From the NCBI GenBank assembly GCA_937891425.1, contig CALAGD010000076.1:1-6669 (forward strand): DNA of 6,669 nt, read 5' to 3'. Position 1 is the first letter of the stretch; each line of letters opens with the position of its first letter. The stretch comes from an uncultured Pigmentiphaga sp. GTDB taxonomy: Bacteria; Pseudomonadota; Gammaproteobacteria; Burkholderiales; Burkholderiaceae_B. Position numbers and translations under genes: made by a program. Below the pieces are notes generated by a model. The model did not search any database. It had not been told where the DNA came from and was given only the letters and a program-made list of their open reading frames with translations. Shown piece by piece: positions 1 through 6,669 of this stretch.

Positions 1-46
1 GGCGGCGGCTGACGCTGACGCCAAGCTCGAGAAGAAGGCCAACTGA
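1..46 (+). CDS. 3' end of an unidentified gene (partial, cut by window edge)
   Basis: Reading from base 2, an open frame ends at TGA (44-46) and gives the C-terminal residues AAADADAKLEKKAN. The tail is rich in Ala, Asp and Lys, and looks like a charged, flexible or helical protein end. The frame is preferred over the other two plus-strand frames for two reasons: frame 1 stops at base 12, and a good intrinsic terminator in the right orientation begins about 30 nt after this stop. The gene converges on purL. Fourteen residues are too few to name a family, so no function is proposed. That this is a gene end at all is inferred from the frame and the terminator. Confidence 0.55.
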   Translation, partial: AAADADAKLEKKAN

Positions 47-73
47 CACTACAGGCCCGTCATTGAGCCAATG

Positions 74-103
74 AAAAGGGTCCGGCAATCCGGACCCTTT
101 TTT
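74..103. terminator. Bidirectional intrinsic terminator between converging genes
   Basis: An 8-bp perfect stem, GGGTCCGG (78-85) and CCGGACCC (90-97), closes a CAAT loop. It is followed on the plus strand by six T (98-103) and preceded by four A (74-77). Read on the minus strand, the four A become a short U-tract, so the structure can end both the plus-strand gene stopping at 46 and purL stopping at 120. The plus-strand side has the longer U-tract and is the stronger terminator. Confidence 0.9.
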
Positions 104-119
104 CATCGCCGATGCTTTC

Positions 120-3100
120 CTAGCCCAGCCAGACGCGCGCATTGCGGAACATCCGGAGCCATGGCGTATGTTCGCCACCGGAGTCAGCCGGGCCCCAGCG
201 CTCGGGCGCCCACGACAGCTGCACGCGCCGGATGCTGCGTTCGGGGTGCGGCATGAGCACGGTAACCCGCCCGTCGGGCGTGGTCACACCCGCAATGCCG
301 TTCGGCCCGCCGTTCGGGTTCGCCGGATACTGTTCCGTGACATTGCCATAGTTGTCGACGTACTGCATGGCAATCTTCACTCGCCCGGCATTGCCCTGGC
401 GTTCGAAATTGGCTTGCCCCTCGCCGTGCGACACCACGATGGGCATGCGCGAGCCCGCCATGCCGGCGAAGAAAATCGACGGTGACTCGGGAATGGTGAC
501 CTGCGACAGACGTGCCTCGAACTGTTCGGAACGGTTGCGCGTGAACATTGGCCAGTCTTCGGCCCCAGGAATCATGGGTGCCAGCGCAGCCAGCATCTGG
601 CAGCCATTGCACACCCCCAGAGCGAACGTGTCATCGCGCCCGAACCAGGCGGCAAAGGCATCCGATAGCCGCTGGTTGAACCGGATGGTGCGCGCCCACC
701 CCTCGCCTGCCCCGAGCACGTCGCCATAGCTGAATCCACCAACCGCCACCAGCCCGTGGAACTGGTCGAGACGGAGTGATCCACTGAGCAGGTCGGTCAT
801 GTGCACGTCCCATGCAGAGAACCCTGCCAGGTCGAACGCATGGGCCATTTCTACATGACTGTTGCAACCTTGCTCGCGCAGGACCGCGATGCGCGGACGC
901 ACTCCGGTTGCAATGTACGGTGCCGCGATGTCCTCCTGCGGATCGAACTCCACATGTGCGGAAAGCCCCGGATCATTCGTATCCAGCCAGCGATCGAACT
1001 CGCTGTCGGCACATGCGGGGTTGTCACGCATGCGGGCAATCTGATGGCTGACCTCGCTCCAGGCACGGCCCAGCTCGGCGCGCGGGCGCGACCAGACACA
1101 CCGTCCATCGCAATACACTTCGACCAGATCACGCGTGTTCAGACTGCCGATGACGTGGGAATGTCGGGACAGGCCTGCTTCGCGCAGGATGCCCAGCACC
1201 GTGTCGCGTTGCGTCGCCGGCACCTGTACGACCATGCCCGCTTCTTCAGCGAACAGCGCACGGATGATGGCTTCCTGGCGCTGCACTGCAACCTGTTCGG
1301 GGCGAATCTTGTAATCGCCCCAGTCAGCGACATGCTCGTCGAAGGTCAGCATGTCAACGTTGATGGACACGCCCACATGCCCGGCAAACGCCATTTCGCA
1401 TACGGTGGCCAGCAGGCCGCCATCGGAACGGTCGTGATAGGCCAGGACCAGACCCCTCTCGGTCAGGCTGCGCAACGCGGCAAACGCCCGCTTGAGCAGT
1501 TCCGGATCGTCGATATCGGGTACCGCATCGCCCACCTGACCCAGCACTTGGGCAAGCACCGACGCACCCAGGCGATGCCGGCCCCCGCCCAGGTCGACCA
1601 GGATGAGTACCGTGTCACCAGCGTCGGTGCGCAGCTGGGGCGTCAGCGTGCGGCGCACGTCATCAATGGGCGCGAAGGCTGTGACGACGAGCGACACGGG
1701 TGACAGGACGGTGCGCCGGGTGCCATCCTGCTCCCATACGGTCTTCATTGAGAGCGAATCCTTCCCCACCGGAATCGACACTCCGATGGCCTGACAGAAC
1801 TCGCTGACTGCTCTCACGGTATCAAACAGGGCGGCGTCCTGTCCGGGTTCGCCGCATGCGGCCATCCAGTTCGCCGACAACTTGACACGCGCGAGCGATG
1901 CTACCGGGGCGGCCATGAGGTTGGTGATGGCTTCGGCCACGGCCATGCGGCCGGACGCCGGAGCATCCAGGATCGCCAACGGCGTGCGCTCGCCCATGGC
2001 CATGGCCTCTCCACGGAATCCCGTGTAGTCGGCCAGGGTAACAGCACAGTCGGCCACCGGAACCTGCCACGGGCCGACCATCTGGTCACGCGAGGTAAGT
2101 CCGCCCACGGTACGGTCGCCGATGGTCACGAGGAACGACTTGTTGGCTACGGTGGGATGACGCAGCACATTCAGGACCAGCTCGTCGAGTTCGCGTCCGA
2201 CGACGTCAAGCGCCTGCCGATAAGCATCCTTCCTGGCCACGTCGCGCTCCATCCGGGGCGGTTTGCCCAGGATGACGTCGATGGGAAGGTCGACTGGTCG
2301 AGGCGGTGTCCCTTCCAGGCGCACACCCGGCAATGGATCGAGTCCTTCGCCATCGACCACGCGCAGCTGGCGATCCTCCGTGGCCACGCCCACCACTGCG
2401 AACGGGCAGCGCTCACGCGCTGCGATCGCGGCAAACCGGTCGAGGTCGTCGGGCAGGATGGCCAGGACATAGCGCTCCTGCGATTCGTTCGACCAGATCT
2501 CGGCGGGAGACATGCCCGACTCTTCCACGTGTACTTCTTTCAGGTCGAACGTGGCTCCCCGACCGGCATCGTTTACCAGTTCGGGAAATGCATTCGACAG
2601 ACCGCCCGCGCCCACGTCGTGGATGGACAGAATAGGGTTGTCCGCCCCGAGTTGCCAGCAGCGGTCGATGACTTCCTGAGCACGACGCTGCATCTCGGGA
2701 TTGCCACGCTGGACCGAATCGAAATCGAGCTCGGCCGTGTTGCTGCCCACACCCATGCTGGAGGCAGCCCCCCCGCCCATGCCGATACGCATGCCCGGCC
2801 CGCCCAGCTGGATGAGCAGGGCTCCCGGCGGAAGCGGCTTCTTGTGGGTCTGGTCGGCGTCGATACTGCCCATGCCGCCCGCAATCATGATCGGCTTGTG
2901 GTAGCCCCAGCGCACATCGCCCGCGGTCTGCTCGAAACTGCGGAAGTATCCCAGCACGTTGGCGCGGCCGAATTCATTGTTGAAGGCCGCGCCCCCGATG
3001 GGACCTTCGATCATGATGTCGAGCGGTGATGCAATGCGGTCGGGCATGCCGTGGTGATCGACCTCCCAGGGACGGGGTGCGTCAGGCAGCCGCAAATGCG

Positions 3101-4139
3101 AGACCGTAAACCCCGTCAACCCGGCCTTTGGGCGTGCGCCGCGTCCTGTGGCGCCTTCATCACGAATCTCGCCACCTGCCCCCGTGGCCGCTCCCGGGAA
3201 CGGGGCAATGGCTGTGGGATGGTTGTGGGTTTCCACCTTCATCGTGATGTGTACATTGGCACGCCGGCGCAGGTATTCATGCCCGCCAGGCTCGGGATGG
3301 AAACGCTCGGCTTCGCACCCTTCCATGATGGCCGCATTATCGGCATACGCCACCACTGTGCCCAGCGGCTGTGCCTTGTGCGTGGCACGAATCATGTCGA
3401 ACAGGGAAACGTCCTGCGGCTGACCGTCGATGACCCAGCGCGCATTGAAGATCTTGTGCCGGCAATGTTCGCTGTTGGCCTGCGCGAACATGATGAGCTC
3501 GACATCAGTGGGGTCGCGCTCCAGCGAGGTGAACGCGCCCACCAGATAGTCGATCTCGTCTTCCGACAGGGCCAGGCCGAACTGGACGTTGGCCGATTCG
3601 AGTGCTTCCCTGCCCTGCGCCAGCACAGGCACCGTGGTCAGCGGCTTGGGCGGCAAATCGGCAAACAGTGCAGCCCCATCGAAGACATCGTCGACCACCG
3701 TCTCCGTCATGCGGTCATGCAGCCGCGCTGCAATCGCCCCCAGCAGATGCTCGGGGATCGACCTGGCACCACCCAGCAAGCCACGTTGTGGCACCAGCGT
3801 GTAGCGCACCGCGCGCTCGATGCGGTGTACCGCCTCGAGCCCGCAGTTGTGGGCGATGTCGGTCGCCTTGCTGGCCCAGGGAGAAATCGTGCCCAGCCGC
3901 GGCACTACCAGCAGGCTCAGGCCTTCCGGCTGGCTGCCGGCCGGCGCGCCGTAGCGCAGCAGCGCTTCCAGCCGCTCCTGTTCCTGGGAATCCAGCGGCC
4001 TGTTCACATGTACGAAATGCACATAGGTGGCATGAATGTCGGCAATGGGCGCGCCCGTTTCCCGTACGCGAGCAAGCAGACGCTCGCGACGAAACGGCGA
4101 CAAGGCAACAGAACCGGACAAGCGGAGAATAGTTGACAC
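120..4139 (-). CDS. purL: Phosphoribosylformylglycinamidine synthase (FGAM synthase, large single-chain type)
   Basis: This cytosolic enzyme of de novo purine synthesis converts FGAR, glutamine and ATP to FGAM, glutamate, ADP and phosphate. The 1339-aa chain (E. coli PurL is about 1295) carries all modules, so no separate PurS or PurQ is needed. In GTG-start numbering: a PurS-like N-terminal domain (about 1-150); a linker; the FGAM-synthase signature SEHCRHK (223-229); a first ATP-binding half with KVETHNHPTA (301-310) and GGEIRDEGATGRG (322-334); a second half with DQMVGPWQVPVADC (685-698); and a C-terminal class I glutaminase domain from about 1081. The glutaminase triad is visible: Cys1177 in GVCNGC, and His1298 and Glu1300 in PHPE. 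The frame stays open upstream to a GTG at 4199. GTG 4139 was chosen because MSTILRLSGS then aligns with the E. coli start MMEILRGSPA; its ribosome site is weak (CGAG, 6 nt upstream). Relative to E. coli there are about 23 extra residues near 931-960. Function is near certain; the start is inferred. Confidence 0.97.
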   Translation of the reverse strand: MSTILRLSGSVALSPFRRERLLARVRETGAPIADIHATYVHFVHVNRPLDSQEQERLEALLRYGAPAGSQPEGLSLLVVPRLGTISPWASKATDIAHNCGLEAVHRIERAVRYTLVPQRGLLGGARSIPEHLLGAIAARLHDRMTETVVDDVFDGAALFADLPPKPLTTVPVLAQGREALESANVQFGLALSEDEIDYLVGAFTSLERDPTDVELIMFAQANSEHCRHKIFNARWVIDGQPQDVSLFDMIRATHKAQPLGTVVAYADNAAIMEGCEAERFHPEPGGHEYLRRRANVHITMKVETHNHPTAIAPFPGAATGAGGEIRDEGATGRGARPKAGLTGFTVSHLRLPDAPRPWEVDHHGMPDRIASPLDIMIEGPIGGAAFNNEFGRANVLGYFRSFEQTAGDVRWGYHKPIMIAGGMGSIDADQTHKKPLPPGALLIQLGGPGMRIGMGGGAASSMGVGSNTAELDFDSVQRGNPEMQRRAQEVIDRCWQLGADNPILSIHDVGAGGLSNAFPELVNDAGRGATFDLKEVHVEESGMSPAEIWSNESQERYVLAILPDDLDRFAAIAARERCPFAVVGVATEDRQLRVVDGEGLDPLPGVRLEGTPPRPVDLPIDVILGKPPRMERDVARKDAYRQALDVVGRELDELVLNVLRHPTVANKSFLVTIGDRTVGGLTSRDQMVGPWQVPVADCAVTLADYTGFRGEAMAMGERTPLAILDAPASGRMAVAEAITNLMAAPVASLARVKLSANWMAACGEPGQDAALFDTVRAVSEFCQAIGVSIPVGKDSLSMKTVWEQDGTRRTVLSPVSLVVTAFAPIDDVRRTLTPQLRTDAGDTVLILVDLGGGRHRLGASVLAQVLGQVGDAVPDIDDPELLKRAFAALRSLTERGLVLAYHDRSDGGLLATVCEMAFAGHVGVSINVDMLTFDEHVADWGDYKIRPEQVAVQRQEAIIRALFAEEAGMVVQVPATQRDTVLGILREAGLSRHSHVIGSLNTRDLVEVYCDGRCVWSRPRAELGRAWSEVSHQIARMRDNPACADSEFDRWLDTNDPGLSAHVEFDPQEDIAAPYIATGVRPRIAVLREQGCNSHVEMAHAFDLAGFSAWDVHMTDLLSGSLRLDQFHGLVAVGGFSYGDVLGAGEGWARTIRFNQRLSDAFAAWFGRDDTFALGVCNGCQMLAALAPMIPGAEDWPMFTRNRSEQFEARLSQVTIPESPSIFFAGMAGSRMPIVVSHGEGQANFERQGNAGRVKIAMQYVDNYGNVTEQYPANPNGGPNGIAGVTTPDGRVTVLMPHPERSIRRVQLSWAPERWGPADSGGEHTPWLRMFRNARVWLG

Positions 4140-4174
4140 GGCGGGCTCGATGGAGAGACAGACAAACAAGCGCC

Positions 4175-4180
4175 ATTGTA
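4175..4180 (-). promoter_or_regulatory. Possible purL -10 box
   Basis: On the minus strand TACAAT (4180 to 4175) matches the sigma-70 -10 consensus TATAAT at five of six bases. Transcription would begin near 4168 and give a leader of about 29 nt before the GTG at 4139. No convincing -35 hexamer lies 16-18 bp upstream; the nearest TTGACA-like string, TGGACA, is only 12 bp away. I saw no purine-repressor operator. The call rests on one hexamer and its position. Confidence 0.3.
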
Positions 4181-4381
4181 CTTTGGCCAGCCTGTCCACG
4201 CCGCCCGGATGCGGCCGCGGTCCACCGGTGTTCCGCGCACCCGAAAGCTGTCTGTCAGTTGGTGTATGCTGCGACGTGCAGCCGGCGGGCCATCAACTCC
4301 GCCGCACAGGCGTCCCGCTCGCGTCACGCCTCCTCCCCACCCGACGACATTCACGTGTTTGCCGGCGCGCAGGCGCCTGCC

Positions 4382-4411
4382 CTTGAAACACCGCAGGGTC
4401 ATCCCTATAAT
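4382..4411 (+). promoter_or_regulatory. groESL promoter: sigma-70 core overlapping sigma-32-like elements
   Basis: TTGAAA (4383-4388) and TATAAT (4406-4411) are spaced by exactly 17 bp, a near-ideal sigma-70 promoter. The same DNA also resembles a heat-shock sigma-32 promoter: CTTGAAA (4382-4388) matches its -35 element exactly, and 14 bp later CCCTATAA (4403-4410) partly matches the CCCCATNT -10 element. Transcription would start near 4418, inside CIRCE. The sigma-70 match is seen directly. Use of sigma-32 is an inference from the -35 match and from groESL control in related proteobacteria. Confidence 0.85.
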
Positions 4412-4437
4412 TAGCACTCAGCAGGGGCGAGTGCTAA
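4411..4437 (+). promoter_or_regulatory. CIRCE operator (HrcA binding site)
   Basis: TTAGCACTC (4411-4419) and GAGTGCTAA (4429-4437) are perfect 9-bp inverted repeats separated by 9 bp, exactly the CIRCE consensus TTAGCACTC-N9-GAGTGCTAA. CIRCE is the operator of the repressor HrcA, whose DNA-binding activity depends on GroEL in the systems studied. The element overlaps the last base of the -10 box and the predicted start site, so bound HrcA would block initiation. It also lies in the 5' end of the transcript. The hrcA gene is not in this window. Confidence 0.97.
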
Positions 4438-4590
4438 CAGCCCTCGCATCCGGTGGCGACACTTCCGCTTGCACGCCTCTTTGCCGTACCGGCTTCTTTC
4501 GTTCTTTTTTGCGTGCCAGCACCGTTCGCTTACCAACAACAAGTTATCCAACAATTTCCTTTCATCTCTCAACCAGTAACAGGAGTCTTT
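4438..4590 (+). promoter_or_regulatory. Long 5' leader of groESL mRNA
   Basis: About 170 nt separate the predicted start site (near 4418) from the groES ATG. The first half can pair: CCGGT (4450-4454) with ACCGG (4488-4492), or a small hairpin GCCG-TAC-CGGC (4483-4493), or an outer GCACGC (4471-4476) with GCGTGC (4511-4516). A tract with 13 T in 17 bases (4494-4510, ending in six T) follows directly. The second half (4529-4556) is rich in CAA and AAC and looks unstructured up to the ribosome site. No function is established; the pairings are short and mutually exclusive. Confidence 0.5.
4581..4585 (+). promoter_or_regulatory. groES ribosome binding site
   Basis: AGGAG lies 5 nt before the ATG at 4591. 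It decides the groES start, because the frame remains open upstream to an ATG at 4453 that has no such site and would add 46 residues absent from the GroES family. Confidence 0.9.
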
Positions 4591-4878
4591 ATGGCCCTCC
4601 GTCCTTTGCATGATCGTGTGATCGTCAAGCGCCTGGACAACGAGCGCAAAACCGCGTCCGGCATCGTCATTCCAGACAGCGCTGCCGAAAAACCCGATCA
4701 GGGCGAAGTCATTGCCGTCGGACCCGGCAAGCGTACCGAAGACGGCAAGCTGCTTCCCATGGATGTGAAAGTCGGCGACAAGGTATTGTTCGGCAAATAT
4801 GCCGGCCAAACCGTCAAGGTCGACGGCGAGGAAGTACTGGTCATCCGCGAAGACGAAATTCTGGCGGTCATCCAGTAA
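4591..4878 (+). CDS. groES: Co-chaperonin GroES (10 kDa)
   Basis: GroES forms a seven-subunit cytosolic lid that caps the GroEL cavity in the ATP state, allowing enclosed proteins to fold. The product is 95 aa (E. coli 97) and covers the whole family: the N-terminal strand MALRPLHDRVIVKR, the mobile loop (about 17-32) with the GroEL-contacting tripeptide Ile25-Val26-Ile27 after Gly24 (Ile-Val-Leu in E. coli), a conserved core with GEVIAVGPGK and VGDKVLFGKYAG, and the C-terminal strand ending DEILAVIQ. The start is fixed by AGGAG 5 nt upstream and by family length. It is the first gene of the groES-groEL operon, 96 nt before groEL, driven by the CIRCE-controlled heat-shock promoter. Nothing is truncated. 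The sequence closely resembles Bordetella-type GroES as I recall it. Confidence 0.98.
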   Translation: MALRPLHDRVIVKRLDNERKTASGIVIPDSAAEKPDQGEVIAVGPGKRTEDGKLLPMDVKVGDKVLFGKYAGQTVKVDGEEVLVIREDEILAVIQ

Positions 4879-4974
4879 GCGCGCAGGCTGTCCGGCTGCG
4901 TTCCCCATACCGGGTGAACCGCGCACCTGCACTGGTCAGACCCCACATCAAGTTCACCAATCAAGGAATATCAC

Positions 4975-6618
<1,644 letters not shown>

Positions 6619-6641
6619 TCCATCCGATCCATGTACCTGCT

Positions 6642-6667
6642 CGTACGCACGCGCATGCGTGCGTACG
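6642..6667 (+). terminator. Strong hairpin after groEL, probable operon terminator (tail beyond the window)
   Basis: An 11-bp perfect GC-rich stem, CGTACGCACGC (6642-6652) and GCGTGCGTACG (6657-6667), closes a GCAT loop and begins 24 nt after the groEL stop. Position and stability fit an intrinsic terminator for groESL. The window ends 2 nt after the stem, so the expected T-tract cannot be seen. It could equally be an mRNA 3'-end stabilising stem or part of a repeat. Confidence 0.65.
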
Positions 6668-6669
6668 GC

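Larger units (their letters stand above)
4140..4590. other. Divergent purL-groESL intergenic region
   Basis: This 451-bp gene-free stretch separates the 5' ends of purL (leftward) and groES (rightward). The purL side holds only a possible -10 box (4175-4180). Between about 4200 and 4380 I see nothing definite apart from a 5-bp inverted repeat, GCTGC and GCAGC (4268-4282), that could be chance. The groES side holds the heat-shock promoter (4382-4411), CIRCE (4411-4437) and a long leader. Open frames crossing the region lack ribosome sites and run antisense or out of frame into purL or groES, so no small gene is called. Confidence 0.8.

Noticed and set aside
801..4136. Long plus-strand open frames antisense to purL (801-1703, 2157-3029, 3051-4136)
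   Set aside because: All lie within purL, whose family motifs are intact throughout. Their translations show no recognisable domains and have a composition expected of reverse-strand shadows.
4004..4417. Minus-strand open frame crossing the intergenic region
   Set aside because: It begins inside CIRCE, runs out of frame into purL, has no ribosome site and shows no recognisable protein features.
4453..4590. 46-residue N-terminal extension of GroES resembling a signal peptide
   Set aside because: GroES is cytosolic and starts at MALRPLHDR. The 4591 ATG has a good AGGAG, and the upstream ATG has none. The hydrophobic look comes from the T-rich leader.
4882..4900. Hairpin CGCAG/CTGCG right after groES as an internal terminator
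   Set aside because: The stem is only 5 bp with a 9-nt loop and no T-tract follows. groEL needs transcription from the upstream promoter.

Overview
The window is an ordinary housekeeping segment from a GC-rich betaproteobacterium. GroES, GroEL and PurL all read like members of the Burkholderiales. From memory of those protein families, they are closest to Alcaligenaceae of the Bordetella/Achromobacter/Pusillimonas type. This placement rests on recalled similarity, not on a search.

Layout, left to right: (1) the last 15 codons of an unidentified plus-strand gene, ending at 46; (2) a near-symmetrical hairpin terminator (74-103) that can serve this gene and the converging purL; (3) purL on the minus strand, 120-4139 with a GTG start, encoding the large single-chain FGAM synthase of purine synthesis; (4) a 451-bp divergent intergenic region (4140-4590) with a possible purL -10 box, then the groESL promoter, a perfect CIRCE operator and a leader of about 170 nt; (5) groES (4591-4878) and groEL (4975-6618) as a two-gene heat-shock operon; (6) a strong 11-bp hairpin at the right edge, after groEL.

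GroES and GroEL form one chaperonin machine and are transcribed together. The promoter combines a near-perfect sigma-70 core (TTGAAA, 17 bp, TATAAT) with sigma-32-like elements, and CIRCE overlaps the last base of the -10 box. This suggests HrcA repression together with sigma-32 activation. PurL is functionally unrelated and only shares the divergent intergenic region.

I found no mobile element, CRISPR array, RNA gene or unknown multi-gene system. The points most worth a second look are regulatory (dual heat-shock control, a T-rich leader), one odd GroEL codon (Arg34, AGA), and the alternating purine-pyrimidine palindrome after groEL.
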